A stretch of DNA of 64,000 nt from Planctomycetes bacterium MalM25 (lineage in GTDB: Bacteria; Planctomycetota; Planctomycetia; Pirellulales; Lacipirellulaceae), in the NCBI GenBank assembly GCA_007745835.1, contig CP036424.1, positions 4,575,968 to 4,639,967 on the forward strand, given 5' to 3'. Below are positions 38,933 to 47,579 of the stretch, piece by piece. A model generated the notes under the pieces. It saw only the letters and a program-made list of their open reading frames with translations, made no database searches and was not told the DNA's origin. Both the position numbers and the translations under genes were made by a program. How positions within the stretch are numbered: the first letter of the stretch is position 1; each line of letters begins with the position of its first letter.

Positions 38933-39628
38933 ATGACTCACTCGAACGAAATCGGCCCCGCTGGCGCCGAAGCGCTCCAACTCGGCCTGATCGAATCGAA
39001 TGCCTCGGTCCGTGACGCCATCGTCACGACGCTCGCTTCGCGCGGTTACCGCGTGCGGTCTTTCGGCTCCGCCGAAGAGTACCTCACGACCGACGAAGCG
39101 GGGCGGATCGATTGCTTGCTGCTCGGCTACCGCCAACCCGGCATAAGCAGCCTCGAACTGCAACGGCGCCTCACCGCCGGGCCGGACGCGCCGCCGATCG
39201 TCGCGACGAGCGACCCGACCGACGTGCCGGCCGCCGTGCGACTGTTGGACGGTGGGGCCATCTCACTGGTGCAGACGCCCGTCCGCGCCGAAGAGCTCGC
39301 GGCCGTGGTCGCACGGGCGATCGACTGGGGCGCCGTCCGGCGACGCGTCGCGAGTCGCTTCGTCCAGATCGGTGCGTCGGTCGAGCGGCTCTCGCCCCGC
39401 GAGAAGACCGTCCTTCAGGCGATCGTCGCCGGCCAGCTGAACAAGGCGATCGCCAAGCAGCTCGATGTCTCGGTCCGCACGGTTGAGGGCGACCGGGCCA
39501 AGATCGTGAGCAAGTTCGGCGCCGACACCACCGGCGAAGTCGTCGGCAAGTACGCCGAGTACCAGCTGCTGGCCGAGTGCGGCAAGCTGATCGGCTTGAA
39601 CGAGGCCGCGCCGGCGGAGGCGTTCTGA
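38933..39628 (+). CDS. FixJ-like regulator without phospho-Asp
   Basis: 231 residues. The N-terminal receiver-like domain has ALQLGLIESNASVRDAIVTT (about 14-33, with E in place of one acidic-pair residue), then IDCLLLGYRQPGISSLELQR (about 59-78). In FixJ the phospho-acceptor sits where this sequence has Gly (VLD becomes LLG). The later switch Lys is replaced too (SLVQTPVRAEEL). The C-terminal HTH is LSPREKTVLQAIVAGQLNKA then IAKQLDVSVRTVEGDRAKIV (about 154-195). It probably acts without phosphorylation. It is divergent from the ECF operon. Confidence 0.9.
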   Translation: MTHSNEIGPAGAEALQLGLIESNASVRDAIVTTLASRGYRVRSFGSAEEYLTTDEAGRIDCLLLGYRQPGISSLELQRRLTAGPDAPPIVATSDPTDVPAAVRLLDGGAISLVQTPVRAEELAAVVARAIDWGAVRRRVASRFVQIGASVERLSPREKTVLQAIVAGQLNKAIAKQLDVSVRTVEGDRAKIVSKFGADTTGEVVGKYAEYQLLAECGKLIGLNEAAPAEAF

Positions 39629-39670
39629 GAAACGAAGAGGCCCTCGCCGCGCAACACGCGGCGAGAGACA

Positions 39671-39725
39671 GCGTGAATCGGGCGTCGTCCTGCTGAACAG
39701 GCAGGGGCGACGCCCGCTTTCACGC
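39671..39725 (+). terminator. Long imperfect hairpin
   Basis: GCGTGAATCGGGCGTCGTCC pairs imperfectly with the segment ending GGCGACGCCCGCTTTCACGC (to 39725). It lies 42 bases after the FixJ-like stop. There is no T-run, so it could be a terminator or a repeat. Confidence 0.45.
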
Positions 39726-39809
39726 GCTGCCGCACCGTCCGGAACGCTCTCGCGGCGGAAGGGGTCGGACGCTATCGTCCGCGGACTCTCCCCCGAGGAC
39801 CGCGGCCCG

Positions 39810-40988
39810 ATGCTAGCAGGCGACTCTCAACCGCCGAACGAACCCTCCGCCGTGCGGACGATGCTCGACCGCCCCGTCGCGCAGATCGCGGCGTTCGTCA
39901 CGGGGTGCGTCGCCTTCTGGGGTCGGGCGACGGTTCGCCCGTGGCGCACCGGAAGCAAGGCCTGCACGTCCCCCGAGACGGCTCCGCCGCCGTTCGCTTG
40001 GCTGGTGACGGCCCTGTTCACCACAGGGGTCGCGCTGCGGGTTTTCTTGGCGATCGAAGCGATCCCCCCCTCACCCGAGGTGACGCTGCTGGGCGATCTG
40101 CGGATGGCGATCGGCGAGGTCTCCCTCACGGGCGCCGTGCTGATCACGCTCCCCTGTGTGCTGATCATCGCCCTGCCCGTGACGGCCCTGAGTCGCGTGC
40201 TGGGCTCCGGCCGACGACCCGACGACGACCCCTTGGTTGCCGCGGCGTGCCACGCCTTCGGCTGGCAGTTCGGCGCGGTCGCCCTCGCCCTCGCGGTGCT
40301 GATCGTGATGCAGCTCGCCGGCATGGAGCCGACCGGACGACTCAATGACGAGCTCAACGCCGTTGGCCCGTACCTGATCGGCTTGATCGTGCTTTGGGGC
40401 GCCTTGCTCGTTGCTCCCGCCCTGACCCGTGCGACAAACGACAGCGTGTTCGGCGGCGTTGCGATTGGACTCCTCGGGACGGCGCCCCTCTTCTTCGTCG
40501 CCCTCTGGAGCCTCGGCCAGAGCGTCGATCTCCAGGCTGCGAACGGGCTGAAAGAAGCCCGCAGGCAACGCGCCTGGTTCGGCGATCTGGAGGTGCAGGT
40601 GCTCGCCAGCGATCCGCTGCCGAAACTCCTTGGCGCCGAGCGGCATCGACTGAGAGTCGCCTACACGAGCCACTCCGATCGTTTGCTGATCGTGCCCAGC
40701 GAATCTGAGTTTGCTCCGGCAGACGCCTCGGCCGGCTGTCGGTATCGCATCGTTGAGTCCTCTCTCGACTATCTGCCCGACCGGGCGTTGCTGATCGAAC
40801 CGGGTCAGACACGGGTGGCGGAGTACACCGTCGAACCCCAGCCAGGTCTAACCGGCACCGCGCCGGAGCCGGGCAACGTCTCCTACCGCGTCCCCTACCA
40901 CCGTCGCGAACGGGACGGTGGGTTCTTGCGGGGCGAGGGGGAGTTGCACGCGCCACGCCTAGGCCAGGCGCCGAGCCTCCGGCGCTGA
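39810..40988 (+). CDS. Unknown membrane protein
   Basis: 392 residues. About five hydrophobic helices occupy residues 60-250 (FAWLVTALFTTGVALRVFLA, GAVLITLPCVLIIALPVTAL, FGAVALALAVLIVMQLAG, LIGLIVLWGALLVAPALTRA, GLLGTAPLFFVALWSLGQ). A soluble C-terminal part of about 140 residues follows (YTSHSDRLLIVPSESEFAPA, RYRIVESSLDYLPDRALLIE). The membrane part is reminiscent of the Yip1 fold, but I do not recognise the family. The TGCTAGCA palindrome begins within the start codon. It probably forms a unit with the next two membrane genes, 77 bases downstream. Confidence 0.7.
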   Translation: MLAGDSQPPNEPSAVRTMLDRPVAQIAAFVTGCVAFWGRATVRPWRTGSKACTSPETAPPPFAWLVTALFTTGVALRVFLAIEAIPPSPEVTLLGDLRMAIGEVSLTGAVLITLPCVLIIALPVTALSRVLGSGRRPDDDPLVAAACHAFGWQFGAVALALAVLIVMQLAGMEPTGRLNDELNAVGPYLIGLIVLWGALLVAPALTRATNDSVFGGVAIGLLGTAPLFFVALWSLGQSVDLQAANGLKEARRQRAWFGDLEVQVLASDPLPKLLGAERHRLRVAYTSHSDRLLIVPSESEFAPADASAGCRYRIVESSLDYLPDRALLIEPGQTRVAEYTVEPQPGLTGTAPEPGNVSYRVPYHRRERDGGFLRGEGELHAPRLGQAPSLRR

Positions 40989-41065
40989 AGCAACTTCGGG
41001 AACCGCCACCGGGCGGGCGTCGTCTGATTCGACGACCTGTTCGTTGAAACCCCGAAGGCAAGCGC

Positions 41066-41929
41066 ATGAACGAGCGCCTCCGCCGCACGACGCGGTACCT
41101 GCACGATCGGCTGCTCGACCTCGACCGCTTGCTCCGCGGCGAGGCGACCCGCCCCGATGCCGTGGGCGGCAAACGGCTGGAGGTCTCGGCGCGCGGCATG
41201 GCGGCGATCGCCGTGCTGCTGGCCATGTTCTACGGCGCGTGCATGGGGTCGTTCTCGCTCCTCAAGAGTGTCCCCGAGAGCTTGGACGATCCGTACGGCC
41301 CGTTTCTTCAGGTGCTCGCCTCGACGATCAAAACGCCCGCCCTGTTCTTGCTGACGCTCGTCGTGACGCTGCCGTCGCTCTACGTGTCGAACGCCCTGAT
41401 CGGTTCACGGTTGACCCTGCTGGGCATGACCCGGCTGCTGACCGCCTCGATCGCGGTGAACCTGGCCGTGCTGGCGTCGCTGGGGACGATCGTCCTGTTC
41501 TTCTCGCTCACGACCAACAGTTACCCCTTCATCCTGCTGCTGAACGTCGCCGCGTTCAGCGTGGCGGGAGTGCTCGGTCTGATGTTCTTGCTGCAGACCC
41601 TGCACCGCGTGCTGTCGCCCGATGAAGCGGCCTCGACGGAGCCACCCGCTGCTATCGATGATGCCGACGCGCTGCCCGAGAGCGACGAAGAGGCGCCCGA
41701 ACCCGCGGCGATCGACATGCCCGCTGGCCAGATGCTCGGCCGGCACACAAAACTGGTCTTCCGCTGCTGGCTGGTCCTCTTCTCGCTGGTCGGGGCGCAG
41801 ATGGGTTGGGTCCTGCGCCCGTTCATCGGCAACCCGGAATTGGCCTTCAGCTTCTTCCGCCCCAAGGAATCGAACTTCTTCGCGGCCGTCTTCGGCGCGT
41901 TGGGCAAGCTGCTGCTCGGCGGGGGGTGA
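41066..41929 (+). CDS. Membrane protein, LRPFIG paralogue 1
   Basis: 287 residues with five helices (about 44-64, 92-116, 118-145, 152-182, 228-253) and an acidic linker between the fourth and fifth (EPPAAIDDADALPESDEEAP, about 192-211). Landmarks: FYGACMGSF, IKTPALFLLTLVVTLPSLYV, GAQMGWVLRPFIGNP and FFRPKESNF. The next gene has the same order of helices and matching landmarks, so the two arose by tandem duplication. Family and function unknown to me. It is 4 bases from the next gene, so they are cotranscribed. Confidence 0.8.
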   Translation: MNERLRRTTRYLHDRLLDLDRLLRGEATRPDAVGGKRLEVSARGMAAIAVLLAMFYGACMGSFSLLKSVPESLDDPYGPFLQVLASTIKTPALFLLTLVVTLPSLYVSNALIGSRLTLLGMTRLLTASIAVNLAVLASLGTIVLFFSLTTNSYPFILLLNVAAFSVAGVLGLMFLLQTLHRVLSPDEAASTEPPAAIDDADALPESDEEAPEPAAIDMPAGQMLGRHTKLVFRCWLVLFSLVGAQMGWVLRPFIGNPELAFSFFRPKESNFFAAVFGALGKLLLGGG

Positions 41930-41933
41930 GCCG

Positions 41934-42614
41934 ATGCACGCGCTGCTACGCACTGCCGACGCCGTGCTACGGCGCGGCGCTCGGTCAACGGCGCCCGAAG
42001 CGTCCCCCCCGACTCTGCCACGACTCTTGCTTTGCGTCCTCGCGTTCGGCGGGTTCTATGGCGTGGTGATGGGCCTCTACCGCACCCTCAACGGCCAGCC
42101 CGACGGAGCGTTGCAGGCGCTCTACTCGGCAAGCAAGACGCCGCTGTTGATCCTCGGTTCGTTCGTGATCGGTCTGCCGGTCTTCTTCGTGCTGAGCACC
42201 CTGCTCGGCTTGCGGCGTGACTTCGGCCGCTCGGTGAGGGCGCTGATCTCCGCCCAGGCGGCGACCGCGATCGCACTGGCCGCCCTCGCTCCGGTGACCC
42301 TGCTCTTCTACCTATCGACGGCAGACTACCAGCAGGCCCTGCTGTTCAACGGCGTCTGCTTCGCGGTTGCGAGCTGCGCCGGGCAGGCGGTGCTGCGGGG
42401 TCACTTCCGTCCCCTGATCGCGCGCAACCCGCGGCATCGTGGCCTGCTGGTCGGCTGGGCGATCGCGTACCTCTTTGTCGCCGTGCAGTTGGCTTGGCTG
42501 CTGAGGCCGTTCATCGGTTCAGGACTGCGGGTCACCGTCTTCCGACCCGAGGCATGGGACAACGCCTACGTGGTCGTCGTGCGGCTCGTCTGGAGCCTGT
42601 TCACCGGCGATTGA
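41934..42614 (+). CDS. Membrane protein, LRPFIG paralogue 2
   Basis: 226 residues with five helices and the same landmarks as paralogue 1: FYGVVMGLY, SKTPLLILGSFVIGLPVFFV, VQLAWLLRPFIGSG and VFRPEAWDNAY. The acidic linker is missing, so it is shorter. Paralogue 2 is read from an ATG 4 bases after the paralogue 1 stop. Its own stop overlaps the end of the convergent peptidase gene by 14 bases. Possible roles include a two-subunit transporter or signalling pore, but that is a guess. Confidence 0.8.
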   Translation: MHALLRTADAVLRRGARSTAPEASPPTLPRLLLCVLAFGGFYGVVMGLYRTLNGQPDGALQALYSASKTPLLILGSFVIGLPVFFVLSTLLGLRRDFGRSVRALISAQAATAIALAALAPVTLLFYLSTADYQQALLFNGVCFAVASCAGQAVLRGHFRPLIARNPRHRGLLVGWAIAYLFVAVQLAWLLRPFIGSGLRVTVFRPEAWDNAYVVVVRLVWSLFTGD

Positions 42615-44100
42615 GAGCCAGCGGAACCACCAGGCATCCTGCCAGGGCGATCAGGCAAGCCATCGGCTCGGGCACGGCAACCGCCGAACCGGGGGCGTCG
42701 CCGGCCCCGAAGTTGTTCGCCCAAAGGGTGTAGTCGCCCGTGGTGTACTCCACGCCTAAGCCATCGCGCCAGACGGTGTAGTCCCCCGCGTCGACAAGGC
42801 CGTCGAGGTTGAAGTCGCCCGGCAGGTTCGCCAGGCCGGCGACTTGGGCGGGGGCGCCGACATCGACGTGCAGGTGGTTGCGGTGCCCGCCCGACGAGTC
42901 GAAGGAGAGCGAGACGCTCGGCCGCGCGGCGCGGATGCCGTCGAGGATGTCCTCGTTCGACGAGATGATGCGCAGAATGCTGCCACGCTCGGGTCCGCCC
43001 ACGGAGCCGGCGTCGATGAAGGCGACCGCCGTGTCGATCACGCCCTGCTCGGCGGCACTCACGGAGCCGTTTCCGAAGTTGTGCGTCGATCCGGTGACGT
43101 GCAGGTCGATGTCCATGCCCGCGCGGTGCGTGCTGTGGAAAGCCGAGGAGCCGTAGCCATCAAGGGTGGACATGCCGTTCATCAGCTGCGTGATGCCGGT
43201 GTCGTCCTTCGCGGCGGCGGAGCCCGCCTCCATGAGTTCGATCGCCCAGCTCGTGCCGAAGCGCTCGATCTGGGGCGTGTTCCCCGAGCGGACGCAGCCG
43301 CCACCCGGGTCGCAACTCGGCAGGAGATCAAAGTCGCCGATCATCCTCGAGACGCTGAACGTGCCGGTCGGCTGCGGGTCGGGATCGATCAGCTCGTCCC
43401 AGGTCGGCGCGTTCGCCGCGTTGAGCCAGCCGGCCGTATTGGGACCGATGATCCCGTCGACGTTCGCCTGGGTCGTGTTCACCCCGCCGACGATCGCCGC
43501 TTGGAAGGTGCGCAGCGCGGCGTCGGTGTTGGGCCCGAAGTCACCATCGACCACGATCTCCCCGCCCCCCTCCCTCTGGTAGCCGAGGTACCGCAGCCGC
43601 TGCTGCTGCTGGGCGACGTACAGCTCGTTGTTCGCCGCGCGGTTCAGACGCTCTAGGCTCTGCCCCACCGAGCCGACGCCCGCGCCGGTGTAGCCGGGCC
43701 GGACCGTCACCTCGAACGATTTCAACACGCCGTTGACACGCACGTTCCCCTGGATGACGCCCTGGAAGCCGCGTGCCGCTGGGTCCACGTCGCCTTCGCC
43801 CGGCGTGTCGGCGGCCGGGTTGGGGAGGACCCAGAACCGTCCGTCGTTCGCGAACGTCCCCTGATTGAGCGTGCTGCTCGTGAGCCCCGAATGGGGATTG
43901 CCGAAGCCGCCGACCTCTAGGCTCGAGAACGCCGCGCCGCCCGGCACGCCGGGGAGCGACCCGAGGTCGATCTCGATCAGATCGCCCGAACGCCCGTAGA
44001 ACTCGTAGTCGGCGGCCGTTGCGCCCACCGCCGACACGAGAACCACCACCACCGCAGAAACGCCAGCTACTGAACACCAGCCACGCATTGCCATCTCCAT
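42601..44100 (-). CDS. Murein-endopeptidase-like protein with dockerin and PEP-CTERM
   Basis: 499 residues. Order: signal peptide (WCSVAGVSAVVVVLVSAVGA), a domain to about 165, a peptidoglycan-binding-like region (RYLGYQREGGGEIVVDGDFG with PNTDAALRTFQAA, about 170-235), then a zinc-peptidase domain. That domain has FHSTHRAGMDIDLHV (about 345-360) and GGHRNHLHVDV (about 420-430), the H-D...H-H pattern of MepA-like DD-peptidases. A dockerin type I repeat follows (FNLDGLVDAGDYTVWRDGLG, YTLWANNFG), then a PEP-CTERM anchor (VPEPMACLIALAGC to LALNRR). It would be exported, act on peptidoglycan or peptides, and be sorted by exosortase. Start chosen among three close ATGs. Confidence 0.85.
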   Translation of the reverse strand: MEMAMRGWCSVAGVSAVVVVLVSAVGATAADYEFYGRSGDLIEIDLGSLPGVPGGAAFSSLEVGGFGNPHSGLTSSTLNQGTFANDGRFWVLPNPAADTPGEGDVDPAARGFQGVIQGNVRVNGVLKSFEVTVRPGYTGAGVGSVGQSLERLNRAANNELYVAQQQQRLRYLGYQREGGGEIVVDGDFGPNTDAALRTFQAAIVGGVNTTQANVDGIIGPNTAGWLNAANAPTWDELIDPDPQPTGTFSVSRMIGDFDLLPSCDPGGGCVRSGNTPQIERFGTSWAIELMEAGSAAAKDDTGITQLMNGMSTLDGYGSSAFHSTHRAGMDIDLHVTGSTHNFGNGSVSAAEQGVIDTAVAFIDAGSVGGPERGSILRIISSNEDILDGIRAARPSVSLSFDSSGGHRNHLHVDVGAPAQVAGLANLPGDFNLDGLVDAGDYTVWRDGLGVEYTTGDYTLWANNFGAGDAPGSAVAVPEPMACLIALAGCLVVPLALNRR

Positions 44101-44210
44101 TCCGAAGGAGCCGCTGTAAAACCCGATTCTAAATCGGGCCACAACGGGGCGATATCGATTTCTCGGCGCTGCGCGGCGCGATCGATGTTTGCGGGCGTCG
44201 GCAGCGACCC

Positions 44211-46187
44211 TCAATCCTCGTCTTGTCGCAGGCTGGCTAGTACGGTGTAGTCCTCGAGCGTCGAGGTGTCGCCGGCCGCTTCTTTGCCCGCGGCGATGTC
44301 GCGGAGCAGACGCCGCATGATCTTGCCGCTGCGCGTTTTCGGCAGCGACGCGGTGAAGCGGATGTCGTCCGGCTGCGCCAGCGCGCCGATCTCCTTGCGG
44401 ACGTGCTGCTTCAGCTGCTGGCGGAGGTCGTCGTCCGGCTCGGCGTCCTTCACGGTGACAAACACGGCGACCGCCTCGCCCTTCAGTTCGTGCGGCCGGC
44501 CGACGGCGGCCGCCTCGGCGACGGCGGGGTGGCTCACGAGGGCCGATTCGATCTCGATCGTGCTGAGCCGGTGGCCGGAAACGTTCAGCACGTCGTCGAT
44601 GCGGCCCATGATCCAGTAGTAGCCGTCCCGGTCGCAGCGTGCGTTGTCGCCGGCGAGGTACTTGCCGGGGACCTTCGACCAGTAAACCTCCTTGTAGCGC
44701 TCCTCATCGCCCCAGATGCCGCGGAGCATGCCGGGCCACGGGTGGGCGATCGTGAGCATGCCCCCCTGGTCGGGGCCGCACTCTTCGCCCTCCTCGCTGA
44801 TGATCTTGGGGATCACTCCGGGGAGGGGCTTCGTGCAGCTGCCCGGCTTGGTGGCGATCGCGCCGGAGAGGGGCGACATCATGATGCCGCCGGTCTCCGT
44901 CTGCCACCACGTGTCGACGATCGGGCAGCGCTCGCCGCCGATCTTCGTGTGGTACCACATCCAAGCCTCGGGATTGATCCCTTCGCCCACGGTGCCCAGC
45001 ACGCGTAGGCTCGACAGGTCGTGCTTATCGACGTGCTCGTCGCCCCACTTGATGAACGCGCGGATCGCCGTGGGCGCCGTGTAGAAGAGCGTCACCTTGT
45101 ACTTCTCAACGATCTCCCAGAAGCGATCCTCGGCGGGGAAGTTCGGCGCGCCCTCGTACATCACGCACGTCGCGCCCGCGGCGAGGGGGCCGTACGTGAT
45201 GTAGCTGTGGCCGGTGATCCAGCCGCAGTCGGCCGTGCACCAGTAGACGTCGTCCTCGCGGTGGTCGAAGACCCACTCGAAGGTCTTCTTCGCCCACAGG
45301 TTGTAGCCGGCGGTGGTGTGCTTGATCCCCTTCGGTTTGCCGGTCGATCCGGACGTGTAGAGGATGAAGAGGGGCGCCTCGCTGTCCATCGGCGTGGCGG
45401 GGCAGTCGTCGCTGGCGGCGTCCATCAGGTCGCCCCACCAGTGGTCGCGGCCCTCGGTCCACTCGACCTCGGATCCGACCCGCTTGAGCACGACGCAGTG
45501 CTTCACGGTGGGGCTCTTGGCGAGCGCCTCGTCGACCGTCGCCTTAAGCGGGAGCGCCTTGCCGCGGCGCCAGCCGGCGTCGGCCGTGAGGACGGCGACC
45601 GCCTCGGCGTCGTTGTTGCGGTCGGCGATCGCCTCGGCGCTGAAGCCGGCGAAGATCACCGAGTGGACCGCGCCGATCCGCGCGCAGCCGAGCATCGCGA
45701 TCACCAGCTCGGGCGTCATCGGCATGTAGATCGACACCCGGTCGCCCGCCTGCACGCCGAGGCCCTTCAGGACGTTGGCAAACCTGCAGACCTCCTTATG
45801 CAGCTCGGCGTAAGTGAGCGTGCGGGTGTCGCCCGGCTCGCCCTCCCACAGGATGGCCGTCTTGTCGCCGCGGCCACCACCTTCTGAAACGGGGCCGAGA
45901 TGCTTGTCCAGGCAGTTGTACGAAGCGTTCGTCTTCCCGCCGACGTACCACTCCGCATCGGGTTCGTTCCAGCGGAGCGTCTCTTCGAAGGGCTCGAACC
46001 AGTGCAGCTCCTCGCGGCCTCGCTCCTCCCAGTAGGCGACCGGGTCGGCGGCGACCTTCTGCCAGAGTGCCTCGTACTCCTCGAGCGACTTGACCCGCGC
46101 CTTCGCGGAGAACTCGGCGGAGGGAGGGAAGAGCCGGTCCTCGGTCATCACCGTGTCGATCGCGCCGGAAGCGTTCGCGTCAGCCAT
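44211..46187 (-). CDS. acs: Acetyl-CoA synthetase
   Basis: 658 residues, full length. It activates acetate to acetyl-CoA through acetyl-AMP. Motifs: WKPD-like N-terminus with [20 protein letters not shown], the AMP loop [20 protein letters not shown] (about 275-294), [20 protein letters not shown] (about 425), [20 protein letters not shown] (about 535) and the regulated lysine in [16 protein letters not shown] (about 620). It is monocistronic on the minus strand, with 418 bases to the next gene. Confidence 0.97.
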   Translation of the reverse strand: MADANASGAIDTVMTEDRLFPPSAEFSAKARVKSLEEYEALWQKVAADPVAYWEERGREELHWFEPFEETLRWNEPDAEWYVGGKTNASYNCLDKHLGPVSEGGGRGDKTAILWEGEPGDTRTLTYAELHKEVCRFANVLKGLGVQAGDRVSIYMPMTPELVIAMLGCARIGAVHSVIFAGFSAEAIADRNNDAEAVAVLTADAGWRRGKALPLKATVDEALAKSPTVKHCVVLKRVGSEVEWTEGRDHWWGDLMDAASDDCPATPMDSEAPLFILYTSGSTGKPKGIKHTTAGYNLWAKKTFEWVFDHREDDVYWCTADCGWITGHSYITYGPLAAGATCVMYEGAPNFPAEDRFWEIVEKYKVTLFYTAPTAIRAFIKWGDEHVDKHDLSSLRVLGTVGEGINPEAWMWYHTKIGGERCPIVDTWWQTETGGIMMSPLSGAIATKPGSCTKPLPGVIPKIISEEGEECGPDQGGMLTIAHPWPGMLRGIWGDEERYKEVYWSKVPGKYLAGDNARCDRDGYYWIMGRIDDVLNVSGHRLSTIEIESALVSHPAVAEAAAVGRPHELKGEAVAVFVTVKDAEPDDDLRQQLKQHVRKEIGALAQPDDIRFTASLPKTRSGKIMRRLLRDIAAGKEAAGDTSTLEDYTVLASLRQDED

Positions 46188-46605
46188 CGCGTTGAACCCA
46201 CTGAGCCAATAAGAGAGAGGAAGAGTTGAGCAGGTGAGTGTAGCCCCGCCCCAGCCACGCCGCCAAGCAGCCCAAAGGGCAAAGCGGACGAGGAGCGTGT
46301 GGGCAAGAACGACCGAGGCGATCAGTCAAGAGAGACGCCCGCGATCGCGCAAAACCTTGTCGGATTTGCGACATGAAACGCCCCTATTCGAGGGGCAAGA
46401 CGGGCCTCGGGCGGGGGTCGATAGCCTGTCAGACCCCGTAAAAACTGAGGGTAGCCGTCCTTGCAGAGCGTGCTGGAGCCGGGTTCCCGCGCTCCGATCG
46501 AGGAGGCCCCAGGAATTGCATCTACGAGAGGCCCAAAATACGATCGGGCTTATTGCTGCCTCTTATTCCCACGCACGTATCACTTCCAACCAGGAGCGGG
46601 ATCCC
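46188..46605. other. Intergenic region of 418 bases, possible leader
   Basis: Between divergent acs and the PEP-CTERM gene. A short hairpin GCCCCTATTCGAGGGGC lies near 46381-46397. Downstream there is pairing potential between GGGCCTCGGGCGGGG and the CCCCG stretch that follows. GGAGCGGG precedes the PEP-CTERM ATG. No gene, repeat copy or named riboswitch was recognised. Confidence 0.3.
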
Positions 46606-47307
46606 ATGCCATCCACACGTCCTTTTCTAGCCGCGCTGTGCGCGACCCTTTTGGGTGTCGGCGCTTCGCAAGCCGCGTTTATCGCGACCGTCGACGGGCC
46701 CAACTTCAGCTTCGGTGGCGACACCACCAGCGCGTCGGCGAGCATCGCCAGTGCGGCTATCGGCATGCCAGTGCACGGCAGCCTTTTCGGTGGCAACGGC
46801 GTGGCCGACCCCGACACTTACGTCCTGTCGTACACGCCGGGCGTTGACGCAGACAACTTCTCCCCGGCGGCCGGCGATCTCCTCGGCTCCACCACGGGCT
46901 TCGGTACCGAACTCGCTTCCGGCACCGCTGGCGGGGCGACTGGAACCTATGCCGTCTACATCACGGCGCCTTCTTCGACCAACGTCAACGCGGCCGGATC
47001 GACATTCACGATTACAGGCGACGGCGCGCCGCTCGTCGTTGGCCCCCTCGACATGAACGATGGCGGCACCGGCGCCGACCTGGATGCAGGTCCGGCGTTC
47101 GTGGGTGGCGCCAACAACTCGTGGTACAAGCTTGGCGAAATCGATCTCACCGCGGGCGTGACCTACAGCGTAACCATGGAGGCGGAAGTCAACTCGTTCG
47201 TCTCGCAGCGGTTGGCCGGCGTCATGTGGGAGGCTCAGATCCCCGAGCCGACTTCGTTCGCGCTGCTCGCCCTGAGCGGCTTGGCCCTCGCGGCCCGTCG
47301 CCGCTGA
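46606..47307 (+). CDS. PEP-CTERM sorting domain protein
   Basis: 233 residues. The signal peptide is FLAALCATLLGVGASQAA (about 7-24). The body is rich in Thr, Ser, Gly and Asn (FGGDTTSASASIASAAIGMP), with beta-sandwich character. The C-terminus has the PEP-CTERM tripartite anchor IPEPTSFALLALSGLALAAR then RR (about 212-233). Such proteins are cleaved and processed by exosortase and end up on the surface or in exopolymer. No enzyme motif is visible. AGGAGC lies 7-12 bases upstream of the ATG. It is followed by a strong terminator at 47351. Confidence 0.9.
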   Translation: MPSTRPFLAALCATLLGVGASQAAFIATVDGPNFSFGGDTTSASASIASAAIGMPVHGSLFGGNGVADPDTYVLSYTPGVDADNFSPAAGDLLGSTTGFGTELASGTAGGATGTYAVYITAPSSTNVNAAGSTFTITGDGAPLVVGPLDMNDGGTGADLDAGPAFVGGANNSWYKLGEIDLTAGVTYSVTMEAEVNSFVSQRLAGVMWEAQIPEPTSFALLALSGLALAARRR

Positions 47308-47350
47308 TCCCGATCGCCGTTTGCTATACGGCGTTTTTTGAAGTTTCCCG

Positions 47351-47385
47351 ACCGCCACGCCGCTACGGCGTGGCGGTCTTTTTTT
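47351..47385 (+). terminator. Strong intrinsic terminator
   Basis: ACCGCCACGCCG and CGGCGTGGCGGT are perfect arms around CTA, followed by a run of seven T. It ends the PEP-CTERM transcript. Confidence 0.95.
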
Positions 47386-47536
47386 GTGGGTTCGCTCTGA
47401 CGATTGGCGTCGTCAGCCCGCTGTCGCTCAGCGATCAGGATCGCTCGCGTTCCAAGCCGTGGCCCGCACTCGCGCGAACCCGACATCCCCTTATCTCTTC
47501 ACGTCGCAGCTATTGAGTAAGCCGCCCTTCAGATGC

Positions 47537-47565
47537 GCTCCGGGCGCTGACGCTTGCGGCTCGCC
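47537..47565. repeat. Planctomycete GGGCGCTGACGCTTGCGG repeat fragment
   Basis: CCGGGCGCTGACGCTTGCGG and TCGCC resemble a sequence dispersed in related genomes, always between genes. Adjacent CCCCATCTCCTC at 47569 recalls the family D motif. It lies beyond the asnS stop. Confidence 0.4.
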
Positions 47566-47579
47566 CTCCCCCCATCTCC

